DNA from: Agrobacterium tumefaciens
Lineage (GTDB): Bacteria > Pseudomonadota > Alphaproteobacteria > Rhizobiales > Rhizobiaceae
NCBI RefSeq assembly: GCF_017726655.1
Contig: NZ_CP072308.1
Location: forward strand, 558,001-622,000
Reading direction: 5' to 3'
DNA length: 64,000 bases
Of this stretch, positions 45,271 to 54,536 are shown one piece after another. Position 1 is the stretch's first letter, and each line of letters opens with the position of its first letter. A model generated the notes under the pieces. That model made no database searches, had not been told where the DNA came from, and saw only the letters and a list, made by a program, of their open reading frames with translations. The translations under genes and the position numbers were made by a program.

Positions 45271-46701
45271 GTGGAACAGGCAGAAATCGGTTTGATCGGT
45301 CTCGGCGTCATGGGCTCGAACCTGGCGCTCAACATCGCCGAAAAAGGCAACAAGATCGCCGTATTCAACCGAACCCCTGAAGCGACGAAAAAATTCTACG
45401 CTGAAGCCGGGGCATTGCAGGGACAGCTGATCCCTTGCGAAACCATCGAGGAATTCGTTGCCGCCATTCGTCCTCCGCGCCCGATCATCATCATGATCAA
45501 GGCCGGCGACCCTGTTGACCAGCAGATGGAAATCCTGAAGCCGCATCTGGCCAACGGCGATATCATGATCGACGCCGGTAATGCGAACTTCCGCGATACG
45601 ATCCGCCGCTTCGACAATCTGAAGGATAGCGGCTTGACCTTCATCGGCATGGGCGTTTCCGGTGGTGAAGAAGGTGCGCGCCACGGCCCGTCGATCATGG
45701 TCGGCGGCACCGAGGAGAGCTGGAAGCGCGTCGAGAAGGTTCTGACGTCCATCTCCGCCAAGTATAATGACGATCCGTGCGTGGCATGGCTCGGCAATGA
45801 CGGCGCTGGCCACTTCGTCAAGACGATCCATAACGGCATCGAATATGCCGACATGCAGATGATCGCCGAAATCTATGGCATCCTGCGTGACGGTCTGAAG
45901 ATGAGTGCCGCCGAAATCGCTGATGTCTTTGGCGAGTGGAACAAGGGCCGTCTGAATTCCTACCTGATCGAAATCACCGAGAAGGTTCTGCGCGCCGCCG
46001 ATCCGATCACCGGTAAGCCGATGGTCGATCTGATCCTCGACAAGGCCGGCCAGAAGGGCACCGGCAAGTGGTCGGTCATCGAAGCCCAGAACATGGGCGT
46101 CGCCGCAACCGCCATCGAGGCGGCCGTGGCTGCCCGTATCCTGTCGTCGCAGAAGGACGAGCGCGAAGCTGCCGAGAAGATTTTTGGCCTGCCGAGCGTT
46201 GCGCCTGCACCGGCTGACAAGAAGGCCTTCATCGCCGATCTGGAAAACGCGCTTCTGGCCGCCAAGGTCGGTGCCTACGCGCAGGGCTTCGCCATCATGT
46301 CGGCCGCCTCCAAGGAGTTCAACTGGAACCTGCCGATGCCCACGATTGCCCGCATCTGGCGCGCAGGCTGCATCATCCGTTCGGAATTCCTCGATGAGAT
46401 CACCTCGGCCTTCACCAAGGATCCGCATGTGGCGAACCTCATCGTGACGCCGGCGTTCTCCGCCATCGTCAAGGACACCGACGCGCCGCTGCGCAGGGTG
46501 GTTTCCTACGCCGTGCTCTCCGGCCTGCCGGTTTCGGCGCTCGCTTCCGCACTCGGCTATTTCGACGCCTATCGCCGCGGCCGCGGCAGCGCGAACCTCA
46601 TCCAGGCGCAGCGCGACTTCTTCGGCGCCCACGGCTTCGAACGCACCGACGGTGTGGACAAGCCGCACGGCCCCTGGGGCAGCGGTGCAGACAGCTTCTG
46701 A
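45271..46701 (+). CDS. gnd: 6-phosphogluconate dehydrogenase, decarboxylating
   Basis: Oxidises 6-phosphogluconate to ribulose 5-phosphate and CO2 with NADP+ in the pentose phosphate pathway. The 476-residue protein opens with the Rossmann motif GLGVMGSN (10-17) and carries the substrate-site motif MVGGTEESW, the GAGHFVKTIHNGIEYADMQ signature and a KGTGKW segment. GTG 45271 has GGAGG seven bases upstream. Followed by a strong terminator. Confidence 0.96.
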   Translation: MEQAEIGLIGLGVMGSNLALNIAEKGNKIAVFNRTPEATKKFYAEAGALQGQLIPCETIEEFVAAIRPPRPIIIMIKAGDPVDQQMEILKPHLANGDIMIDAGNANFRDTIRRFDNLKDSGLTFIGMGVSGGEEGARHGPSIMVGGTEESWKRVEKVLTSISAKYNDDPCVAWLGNDGAGHFVKTIHNGIEYADMQMIAEIYGILRDGLKMSAAEIADVFGEWNKGRLNSYLIEITEKVLRAADPITGKPMVDLILDKAGQKGTGKWSVIEAQNMGVAATAIEAAVAARILSSQKDEREAAEKIFGLPSVAPAPADKKAFIADLENALLAAKVGAYAQGFAIMSAASKEFNWNLPMPTIARIWRAGCIIRSEFLDEITSAFTKDPHVANLIVTPAFSAIVKDTDAPLRRVVSYAVLSGLPVSALASALGYFDAYRRGRGSANLIQAQRDFFGAHGFERTDGVDKPHGPWGSGADSF

Positions 46702-46721
46702 TCGGCTGAAACGATAATGAC

Positions 46722-46747
46722 AAAAGGCCCGCGCAAGCGGGCCTTTT
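46722..46747. terminator. Terminator of gnd
   Basis: AAAAGGCCCGC-GCAA-GCGGGCCTTTT is a perfect hairpin with a GCAA tetraloop and a T-run within the right arm. It lies 20 bases past the gnd stop and can act on both converging transcripts. Confidence 0.85.
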
Positions 46748-46769
46748 GCGTTTCATCGCCAGACTTGAG

Positions 46770-47096
46770 TTAGCGGGCGGCGGCGAGGCCGACGATGAGG
46801 CCGCTGACGGCGTTGATGAGCAGAAACTGGTTGTCGACGCGCACCCAACGCTGGTCGCGGCGCGGTTCTGCGAGGTGGTAACGGCGGTAGTCGCGGCGGT
46901 CTACGACATGGCGGCGATCACGGGCAGACAGGCGCTGGCCGCGATCCCAGCGATGCTTCTTGACGATGACTTTCTTGGTGGTGATGTGACGCTCGACCTG
47001 GACTCCGCGGTGGCGATCATCGTGGCGGCTCTGGGCCTGCGCCATCGGTGCTGCAAGAACGGTGGCTGCCAGAAGAATGGTGACGAACTTTTTCAT
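46770..47096 (-). CDS. RcnB-family periplasmic protein
   Basis: A 108-residue protein with an N-terminal signal peptide (MKKFVTILLAATVLAAPMAQA), a strongly basic His/Arg-rich middle (HDDRHRG, KKHRWDRGQRL, DRRDYRRYHL), and a C-terminal hydrophobic segment (LLINAVSGLIVGLAAAR). The layout fits RcnB-type proteins, one of which takes part in nickel/cobalt homeostasis in E. coli; that role here is not shown. AGAGG is upstream of the ATG. Confidence 0.75.
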   Translation of the reverse strand: MKKFVTILLAATVLAAPMAQAQSRHDDRHRGVQVERHITTKKVIVKKHRWDRGQRLSARDRRHVVDRRDYRRYHLAEPRRDQRWVRVDNQFLLINAVSGLIVGLAAAR

Positions 47097-47285
47097 GGAA
47101 GTTTCCTCTCGTGTTTCGATGAGAGGAACTTACGAACAAACGAATGAACGGAAACTGAATTTAAGATTACAATTGTGTAATGGTTGTTAATGGTTAGGTG
47201 AAGACGTTAATCTTTCAGATGCAGATTTATGTCTCCTTTTCCGAGGTTAGACCGCCCAACGGTGTCGGGCGGCCCGCTCATGGTA

Positions 47286-48317
47286 TCAGGCCCGCTCGGC
47301 GGATTTTGCCCAGAGGTTGATATCCGCATCCCTGGCGTAACGGTCGATTTCCGCCAGTTCCTCCGGCGTGAAGTCGGGTTTATCCAGCGCCTTCACGCAA
47401 TCCTCGACCTGTTCGACACGGCTCGCGCCGATCAACGCCGAGGTAATGCGGCCGCCGCGCAGGACCCAGGCAATCGCCATCTGCGCCAGCGTTTGGCCGC
47501 GACGTTCGGCAATGCCGTTCAGCGCGCGGATGTTCTCGACATTGCGCTCGTTGAGGAAAGCTGGGTTCAGCGACTTGCTCTGCGAAGCGCGGCTGCCATC
47601 AGGCACGCCGCCGAGATATTTCGTCGTCAGCATGCCCTGAGCCAGCGGCGAGAAGACGATGGAGCCGATGCCCAGTTCTTCCAGTGTGTCGACGAGACCG
47701 TCTTCCTCGATCCAGCGATTGATCATCGAATAGCTCGGCTGGTGGATGATGCAGGGCGTGCCGAGGTCCTTCAGGATCGCTGCGGCCTCACGGGTGCGCT
47801 TCGAGTTGTAGGAGGAGATGCCGACATAAAGCGCCTTGCCCGAGCGTACGATCTGATCCAGCGCGCCGCAGGTTTCCTCAAGCGGAGTATCGGGATCGAA
47901 ACGGTGGGAATAGAAAATATCGACGTAGTCCAGCCCCATGCGTTTAAGGCTCTGGTCGCATGACGATATCAGATACTTGCGGCTGCCCCATTCGCCATAG
48001 GGACCGGGCCACATGTTGTAACCGGCCTTGGAGGAGATGATCATCTCGTCGCGATAACCCCGGAAATCCGTCCTCAGGATTTCGCCGAAAGCGGTTTCGG
48101 CGCTGCCGGGCGGCGGGCCGTAATTGTTGGCGAGATCGAAATGGGTAATGCCGAGATCAAAGGCGCGGCGGCAGATGGCCTGTTTCGTCTGGTGCGGCGT
48201 GTCGTTGCCGAAATTGTGCCAGAGCCCGAGCGAGATCGCCGGCAGCTTCAGGCCGGTCTTGCCGCAATGATTGTATTTCATGGACGCGTAACGGTTTTCG
48301 GCCGGTTGCCAAACCAT
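47286..48317 (-). CDS. Aldo/keto reductase (L-glyceraldehyde 3-phosphate reductase-like)
   Basis: A 343-residue NADPH-dependent aldo/keto reductase resembling E. coli YghZ, which reduces L-glyceraldehyde 3-phosphate and methylglyoxal. The active-site Asp-Tyr-Lys-His set is visible in DLANNYGPPPG, SSKAGYNMWPGPYG and YSHRFDP. The cofactor region is VLRGGRITSALIGASRVEQVED. ATG 48317 has GGAGG six bases upstream, so the longer frame to 48398 is not used. Confidence 0.88.
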   Translation of the reverse strand: MVWQPAENRYASMKYNHCGKTGLKLPAISLGLWHNFGNDTPHQTKQAICRRAFDLGITHFDLANNYGPPPGSAETAFGEILRTDFRGYRDEMIISSKAGYNMWPGPYGEWGSRKYLISSCDQSLKRMGLDYVDIFYSHRFDPDTPLEETCGALDQIVRSGKALYVGISSYNSKRTREAAAILKDLGTPCIIHQPSYSMINRWIEEDGLVDTLEELGIGSIVFSPLAQGMLTTKYLGGVPDGSRASQSKSLNPAFLNERNVENIRALNGIAERRGQTLAQMAIAWVLRGGRITSALIGASRVEQVEDCVKALDKPDFTPEELAEIDRYARDADINLWAKSAERA

Positions 48318-48420
48318 GGGTCTTCCTCCACTTGCTGATGACTGGCTGCCGGAGAGGCCGGCAACCCTTTGAACTGTTGATGACAGGCGCGGGTGCACCT
48401 GTCATTCCCAAGAGGGATGG

Positions 48421-50904
48421 TTATGCCTTTCGCCGCATGGTTTCAATGCCAGGATTGGGCGAGGATTGGCAGGTATGAAGATCGAAAATGCGGAAATGCG
48501 GCTCTCCGCCGGCCGCCTTCGGCGTGAAGATGATACGCCGGGTTTCGCCGGCGGCGAGGTCGAAGAGATTGTCGGAGTAGCGGCCCGGCTGATCTGTCTC
48601 CAGCATGACGAAGAGGGCGAGGCCGGCAGCAGTGACATCGATTTCGTACTGGCCGTTTTTCAGTGGGCTGACGGAAAATTCGAGCCCGGCGGGTTGAAGC
48701 TCTAGCGCCTTGTAGGTATCGCGCACATGGTGGCCTTCACCTGTCATGCCGTTGGAAGCGATAAAGCTCCAGGCAAGGATGGCACCTTCTGGAAGGCTCT
48801 CCAGATCGATATCGGTCAGTATTGCCGCTTTGTCGCTCGTGCATGTGCCATTGGCGGACTTCAACGGCACCCGGTTGCCGTCCATAGTGAGCGCCACGAC
48901 GTTCATGTCGATTTCGACATCTTCCGCCGTGTCGTTGACCATCGAGAAGCTGACCCTACGTCCATCTTCGGAGGGAATGGCAGACACCGCGACCGGCTGG
49001 AAGAAACGGCGAGCAGCGTAATGCAGCGCCTTCCAGCCGCCGCCGTAATCGAGGCTCGACCATGAAGCGACCGGCCATGTATCGTTGAGCTGCCAGTAAA
49101 GCGTGCCCATGCAATGGGGCTTCAGGGAGCGCCAGTAATCCACGGCCGTTCGGATTGCCAGCGCCTGCTGCACCTGGCTCAGATACACGAAGTTCTCGAA
49201 ATCCCTGGGGAAGCGGAAGTAGCGAAACATGGTGCCGGCGATCCGCTCATTGCCGCCGGCGTTCTTCTGGTGAAGCTCGATGACCGGCGACGCGATGTTC
49301 ATGTCCTTGTCTTCCGCATAGGTCCGGATGACCGGCATCGAGGTGTAGGACTGGAAACCGAATTCCGAGCAGAAGCGCGGCTTGACCGCACGATAATTAT
49401 CGAACGATTTATTCTCATGCCAGACGGACCAGTAATGCATGTCACCTGATCCATCCGCGTGCCAGGCATCGCCATAATCGAGGTAACCCGAGGCTGGGCT
49501 CGATGGCCACCAGAGCGCTTCCGGGGCAGCCTTCTTCAAAGCTTTTTCGATTGTGCGGTTCAGACGGTCATAGGCCACGAGATAGCGGTCGCGATTGTTT
49601 CGGGATTCATCGAACCACGTCAGCGCTCCCACCAGCTCGTTATCGCCACACCAGAGCGCAATGGAGGGGTGCGAGGACAGGCGTTTCACCTGATAATCGA
49701 CCTCGTGCTCGACATTATCGAGGAAGTCATCGCTGCAGGGATAGAGATTGCAAGCGAACATGAAGTCCTGCCAGACCAGCAGGCCAAGGCGATCGCAGAG
49801 ATCGTAGAACCAGTTCTCTTCATAGAACCCGCCGCCCCAGACACGGATCATGTTCATGTTGGCCTCGACTGCTGAGCAAAGGAGGTCTTCGGTCTTTTCC
49901 CGGCTTGTCAGCGAATAGAGCGCATCTGCCGGAATCCAGTTGGCGCCGCGGCAGAAGATTTCCCGGCCGTTGATACGGAAGGCGAAGCGGCTGCCGGCCT
50001 CATCCTTATCGGTCAGAAGCTCGATGGTTCTGAAGCCGATCTGACGGGTGACGGTCTCGTCGGGCAATTCTACCGTCAGCCGGTAGAGCGTCTGCTCGCC
50101 ACTGCCTGCCGGCCACCAGAGTTCGGGGTTCTCGACAAAGAAGACGTGCCGCACCACCGTTTCGCCGGCGCCAACGCCGCAATCAAGCCTCAGCCTTTCG
50201 TCATTGAGGGACAGGTAGACTGGCAGGCTTGCCGGTCCATCGGCAAAGAGTGTCACGGCCACATGCAGCTCGACGCCGCCTTCTACATGGTGCTGCGACG
50301 TCACGATATGTTCGACCCGTGCCGTGTCGAGCCGCTTCAGCCGGATTTTGCCGTAGAGGCCGAAGGGGGCGATGGCGATATTCCAGTCCCAGCCGAAATG
50401 GCATTGCGGCTTGCGCAGCATGTTCCCATTGGCGATCGGCGAATTTCCCGGATGATAGGGAATGTAAAATGGTTGCCGCGCCTGCCGCTCTCTGCCGGCG
50501 GCGATATTGGAATGGAAATGGACGCGGATGGTGTTCTCGCCCGGCCGGAGCGCGCGCGAGACATCCGGCCTGTAGCGGCGGAAGCAATTATCCGCCGTCA
50601 ACACGGGTACATCATTGACGAAGACGATGGCGACCGTGTCCAGGTACTCGATATCCAGATACCAGCTTGCATCCGCCTCATCGAGAATGAACGTACGCTC
50701 GATCATCCAGTCTCTCTCGGCCACCCATTGCACGAGCTTTTCGTTGGCGCCGTGATAGGGGTCGGGGATGATGCCTGCGTTCTTCAGTGCGGTGTGGACA
50801 TCTCCGGGAACGGAAAGCTCAGCGGCATGATCTCCTTCCGCAGAGGTGAGGCGCCAGAGCCCGGCCAGATCGATGACGGTTTCAGGCGAGGAAGAAGAAA
50901 ACAT
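48421..50904 (-). CDS. Beta-mannosidase (glycoside hydrolase family 2)
   Basis: An 827-residue GH2 enzyme that releases beta-linked mannose. The N-terminal sugar-binding and immunoglobulin-like domains lead to a TIM barrel. The acid/base is probably Glu423 in CGDNELVG and the nucleophile Glu514 in SEFGFQS. RGANWIPADA is typical of beta-mannosidases and separates them from beta-galactosidases. No signal peptide, so cytoplasmic. A LacI-type regulator lies 482 bases away, divergently, with an operator-like palindrome between them. Confidence 0.9.
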   Translation of the reverse strand: MFSSSSPETVIDLAGLWRLTSAEGDHAAELSVPGDVHTALKNAGIIPDPYHGANEKLVQWVAERDWMIERTFILDEADASWYLDIEYLDTVAIVFVNDVPVLTADNCFRRYRPDVSRALRPGENTIRVHFHSNIAAGRERQARQPFYIPYHPGNSPIANGNMLRKPQCHFGWDWNIAIAPFGLYGKIRLKRLDTARVEHIVTSQHHVEGGVELHVAVTLFADGPASLPVYLSLNDERLRLDCGVGAGETVVRHVFFVENPELWWPAGSGEQTLYRLTVELPDETVTRQIGFRTIELLTDKDEAGSRFAFRINGREIFCRGANWIPADALYSLTSREKTEDLLCSAVEANMNMIRVWGGGFYEENWFYDLCDRLGLLVWQDFMFACNLYPCSDDFLDNVEHEVDYQVKRLSSHPSIALWCGDNELVGALTWFDESRNNRDRYLVAYDRLNRTIEKALKKAAPEALWWPSSPASGYLDYGDAWHADGSGDMHYWSVWHENKSFDNYRAVKPRFCSEFGFQSYTSMPVIRTYAEDKDMNIASPVIELHQKNAGGNERIAGTMFRYFRFPRDFENFVYLSQVQQALAIRTAVDYWRSLKPHCMGTLYWQLNDTWPVASWSSLDYGGGWKALHYAARRFFQPVAVSAIPSEDGRRVSFSMVNDTAEDVEIDMNVVALTMDGNRVPLKSANGTCTSDKAAILTDIDLESLPEGAILAWSFIASNGMTGEGHHVRDTYKALELQPAGLEFSVSPLKNGQYEIDVTAAGLALFVMLETDQPGRYSDNLFDLAAGETRRIIFTPKAAGGEPHFRIFDLHTCQSSPNPGIETMRRKA

Positions 50905-51036
50905 GATCGAACCCTGGTTGCATCACTCAACGAAGAATGGCCGGCATTATGGTGCAGGCTTGTGTCAGAATCTGGGGGAACAACTGTTCGCAACTCGGTC
51001 GCAGAACGTTAATCCGGCTTTGCGATTTCCTCCCAT

Positions 51037-51050
51037 CGGTAACGTTACCG
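51037..51050. promoter_or_regulatory. LacI-type operator upstream of beta-mannosidase
   Basis: CGGTAACGTTACCG is a perfect 14-bp palindrome with the central CG typical of LacI/GalR-family sites. It lies 133 bases before the mannosidase start and 337 before the lacI-type gene, inside a 482-base intergenic region that otherwise holds no visible gene. Confidence 0.65.
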
Positions 51051-51386
51051 TAAAACAATCGCCCCGTCATTCCTCTCAACGCATCAAAAACACCTTAATG
51101 TGCCCAAAGTTTCAGGCTCTCGTTTTGAACTGTTTCTCCTCGTAAGGTTTTAAATCAATACGATAGCATATTTTTCTTATCTATATTCTCAAAGAGCGTG
51201 TCCGCCATTCCTCGGATGTAAGGCCGTCTATGAGCAGGAAATGCGAGAATTTTCCCCATGACTGCATCGTTTTAGACAGTTCGGTGGGTGCAATGGGTTC
51301 GGCGAGACTTCGAGCGCGGAGCTTTGCCTTTGCAACCGCGCAAAACCTATCTATGATTACTGTTCTCTAAAGCGCGGCGACATGAC

Positions 51387-52439
51387 ATGAACGATACTGG
51401 CAAATCCGGCAGGGACGATACATCCGCGACGACGGGCGAGCGTCCAACCTTGAAAACGATCGCCTATATGACCGGTCTCGGCATCACCACGGTCTCCCGC
51501 GCGCTGAAGGATGCGCCCGACATTGGCGCTGAAACCAAAGAGCGCGTCCGGCTCATCGCCCGCCAGATCGGATACCAGCCAAACCGCGCCGGTGTGCGCC
51601 TGCGCACGGGCAAGACCAATGTGATCGCCCTTGTTCTTAGCGTCGACGAAGAGCTGATGGGGTTCACCAGCCAGATGGTGTTCGGCATCACAGAGGTTCT
51701 TTCCTCGACGCAATATCATCTCGTCGTTACACCCCACATCCATGCCAAGGATTCCATGGCGCCGATCCGCTACATCCTTGATACTGGCTCGGCGGATGGG
51801 GTGATCATCTCGAAGATCGAGCCGAACGATCCGCGCGTCCGGCTCATGACCGAGCGTAATATGCCATTCGTGACGCATGGTCGGTCGGATATGGGCATCG
51901 ACCACGCCTTTCACGATTTCGACAACGAGACCTACGCCTATGAGGCGGTTGAGCGGCTGGCGCAATGCGGCCGCAAAAGGCTTGCGGTGATCGTTCCGCC
52001 GTCGCGCTTTTCGTTCCATGACCATGCCCGCAGGGGCTTCAATCGCGCCATCAGGGATTTCGGTCTGACCGAGTTTTCTTTCGATGCCATCACCAGCGAA
52101 ACGCCGCTGGAGAAAATCCGCGATTTTGGCCAGAAGCTGATGTTATCCGACGACCGTCCGGATGGTATCGTCTCGATCAGCGGAAGCAGCACCTTCGCGC
52201 TGGTGGCCGGTTTCGAGGCCGCGGGTGTGAAGATCGGCGAGGACGTTGATATCGTCTCCAAACAGTCGGCCGAATTCCTGAACTGGATCAAGCCGCAGAT
52301 CCACACTGTCAATGAAGACATCAAGCTGGCGGGCAGGGAGCTTGCAAAAGCCCTGCTCGCCCGCATCAATGGCGCAATGCCGGAAACGCTTCAGAGCGTT
52401 GCCCGGCCGGAATGGTCTTCGATGGCGCCAAAGCCATAG
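51387..52439 (+). CDS. LacI family transcriptional regulator
   Basis: A 350-residue sugar-responsive repressor. The N-terminal helix-turn-helix and hinge read [25 protein letters not shown] and [21 protein letters not shown] periplasmic-binding-protein-like effector domain follows. Ligand unknown; a mannoside is suggested by the divergent beta-mannosidase gene. The sugar transporter usually linked to such pairs is not in the window. The ribosome site before the ATG is weak. Confidence 0.9.
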   Translation: MNDTGKSGRDDTSATTGERPTLKTIAYMTGLGITTVSRALKDAPDIGAETKERVRLIARQIGYQPNRAGVRLRTGKTNVIALVLSVDEELMGFTSQMVFGITEVLSSTQYHLVVTPHIHAKDSMAPIRYILDTGSADGVIISKIEPNDPRVRLMTERNMPFVTHGRSDMGIDHAFHDFDNETYAYEAVERLAQCGRKRLAVIVPPSRFSFHDHARRGFNRAIRDFGLTEFSFDAITSETPLEKIRDFGQKLMLSDDRPDGIVSISGSSTFALVAGFEAAGVKIGEDVDIVSKQSAEFLNWIKPQIHTVNEDIKLAGRELAKALLARINGAMPETLQSVARPEWSSMAPKP

Positions 52440-52491
52440 GGCTTGAAGCGCTCCGCTCACCTACTTGCTCCAGAGGCGTCGGGAATGCCTG

Positions 52492-53484
52492 TCAGGACAG
52501 GCACGCCTTCAGTGATGCGGCGATGCCACGCATCAGTTTGAAGTAGAGGTCGGGGCCAGGCTCCAGCGTCGCCGCCTCTGGATCGAGCGTTCCTGATTTT
52601 GCCGCAGTGCCCTCAGTGATGACTGAAATCAGCTTCGGCTCGAATTGCGGTTCGGCAAAAACGCAGGTTGCGCCGAGCTGACGGACTTTCTCCTGCATCT
52701 GCTTCACACGGTCAGCGCCGGGCAGGGTTTCCGGGCTGACAGTGATCGATCCGACCGTTTTTACGCCGTAGCGGTGCTCAAAATATTGGTAGGCGTCGTG
52801 GAAGACAATGAACGGCTTGTCCTTCACCGGCTGAACGGTTTCCTTGAGTTCGGCGTCAAGTGCATCGAGATCATCAATCAGCTTTTTCGTATTGGCCTGA
52901 TAGGTCGCGGCATTGCCGGCGTCGGAAGCGATCAGCGCGGTTTCGATTTCCTGCGCCATGGCCTTGGCATTGGCGGTGTCCAGCCAGAGATGCGTGTCGT
53001 ACGCGCCGTGGTCATGATCTTCATGGCCGTCGCCATGGTCGTGCCCATGATCGTGCGCACCGCCTGCTTCGGCGTGTGCGTCGTGCGCATCGTGGGCTTC
53101 GTCGCCATCGTCATGGGCTTCGAAGGGGCCGCCCACGCGGAAAGGCAATTTCTCCAATCCTTTGGCATCTTCCAGTTCCACCACGGTCGCTTTGCTGGCA
53201 AGCGCCTCCAGCGGCTTTTCGAGGAATGCCTCCAGCCCGGGCCCGATCCAGAAGACCACATCCGCTTTTTCAAGCTTGCGTGCATTGGACGGCCGCAGAT
53301 TATAGGTATGGGGAGAGGCCGCCCCATCAACGATCAGCTGTGGCTCCCCGACACCTTTCATGATGGCCGCAACGAGGGAGTGGATCGGCTTGATCGAGAC
53401 CACGACATCGGGTGCGGCAGTGGCGCCGGAGGCCGCGGCTGCAATGGCCACGGATGCCATGAGCGGGATCAGGAACGATTTCAT
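52492..53484 (-). CDS. znuA: Zinc ABC transporter, substrate-binding protein ZnuA
   Basis: Periplasmic zinc-capture protein. The 330 residues begin with a signal peptide ending ATAA near residue 24. The zinc ligands of this family include His59 in SPHTY. A His/Asp-rich loop spans about 124-165 (AHDHGHDHGDGHEDHDHG) and may concentrate zinc. A second ligand is likely in VFHDAYQYFEHRYG. ATG 53484 gives the signal peptide a normal start. It faces znuCB-zur across a shared regulatory region. Confidence 0.94.
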   Translation of the reverse strand: MKSFLIPLMASVAIAAAASGATAAPDVVVSIKPIHSLVAAIMKGVGEPQLIVDGAASPHTYNLRPSNARKLEKADVVFWIGPGLEAFLEKPLEALASKATVVELEDAKGLEKLPFRVGGPFEAHDDGDEAHDAHDAHAEAGGAHDHGHDHGDGHEDHDHGAYDTHLWLDTANAKAMAQEIETALIASDAGNAATYQANTKKLIDDLDALDAELKETVQPVKDKPFIVFHDAYQYFEHRYGVKTVGSITVSPETLPGADRVKQMQEKVRQLGATCVFAEPQFEPKLISVITEGTAAKSGTLDPEAATLEPGPDLYFKLMRGIAASLKACLS

Positions 53485-53511
53485 GCGATGCACTCCACTT
53501 GAACCAGTATA

Positions 53512-53529
53512 GTTATGTTATTACATTTA
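53512..53529. promoter_or_regulatory. Zur-box-like site between znuA and znuC
   Basis: GTTATGTTATTACATTTA resembles the alphaproteobacterial Zur site GTTATGTTATAACATAAC, as I recall it, with the left half matching best. A weaker second candidate (GTAACTCTATAACGTATG) lies at about 53534-53551. The position between the divergent zinc uptake genes suits repression of both. Confidence 0.6.
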
Positions 53530-53588
53530 TTGCGTAACTCTATAACGTATGCGATAGCGGTAGGCAATATCGTCGAACGGACAATCCC

Positions 53589-54536
53589 ATGCTTCATTCC
53601 GCCTCTATGGGCAACGACATTCTGGTTTCCCTTGCCAATGCCGGCGTGCAGCGCAGCGGCCGCTGGCTGGTACGCGGCGTGGAGTTTTCCGTCAGCAAAG
53701 GCGAGATCGTCACGCTGATCGGGCCGAACGGATCCGGCAAATCCACGAGCGCAAAAATGGCGATCGGTGTCGTCAAACCAACCGAGGGGGTGGTTGCCCG
53801 CAAGGCTGGTCTTAAAGTGGGATATGTGCCGCAGAAGCTTTCGGTCGACTGGACAATGCCGCTTTCAGTGCGCCGACTGATGACACTGACAGGGCCGCTC
53901 GCCGCCCGCGACATCGATGCCGCCCTGAATGCGACCGGCATCGCGCATCTTGCCAATGCCGAGGTGCAGCATCTGTCCGGTGGGGAGTTCCAGCGGGCGC
54001 TTCTAGCGCGCGCCATTGCCCGCAAGCCCGACCTCCTTGTTCTTGACGAACCCGTTCAAGGCGTCGATTTCTCCGGCGAGATCGCGCTTTATGATCTGAT
54101 AAAAAATATCAGAAATTCAAGTAATTGCGGAATTCTGTTAATCTCGCATGATCTGCATGTGGTGATGGCGGAAACCGATACGGTCATCTGCCTCAACGGC
54201 CATGTCTGCTGCCGTGGCACGCCACAGGCGGTAAGCCAGAGCCCGGAATATATGCGCCTCTTCGGCGGCGCGGCTGCGAAAGGGCTTGCCATCTACAGCC
54301 ACCATCATGATCACACCCATTTGCCCGACGGGCGGGTGCAACATGCGGATGGCACGGTGACGGACCATTGCCACCCTGAGGACGGGCATCATCACGCGCA
54401 TGATCCACATCATGACCACGCGCATGATCGTCATGACCAACGGCACCACCACGATGACCATGACGAATGTGGCTGCGGCCATGAACATGGCGACGACGCC
54501 CGCGAGAACTCGCGCCAGGGAGAGCGCCATGTTTGA
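53589..54536 (+). CDS. znuC: Zinc ABC transporter, ATPase ZnuC with His-rich tail
   Basis: A 315-residue ATPase of the zinc importer. Walker A GPNGSGKST is at 45-53, the signature is LSGGEFQRALLARA, and Walker B is LLVLDEPVQGVDFSG. The last 79 residues carry 24 histidines plus Cys and Asp (DGHHHAHDPHHDHAHDRH, ECGCGHEHG), far beyond the usual end of ABC ATPases of about 250 residues. The tail may bind zinc; see findings. ATG 53607 is an alternative start. Overlaps znuB by eight bases. Confidence 0.92.
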   Translation: MLHSASMGNDILVSLANAGVQRSGRWLVRGVEFSVSKGEIVTLIGPNGSGKSTSAKMAIGVVKPTEGVVARKAGLKVGYVPQKLSVDWTMPLSVRRLMTLTGPLAARDIDAALNATGIAHLANAEVQHLSGGEFQRALLARAIARKPDLLVLDEPVQGVDFSGEIALYDLIKNIRNSSNCGILLISHDLHVVMAETDTVICLNGHVCCRGTPQAVSQSPEYMRLFGGAAAKGLAIYSHHHDHTHLPDGRVQHADGTVTDHCHPEDGHHHAHDPHHDHAHDRHDQRHHHDDHDECGCGHEHGDDARENSRQGERHV

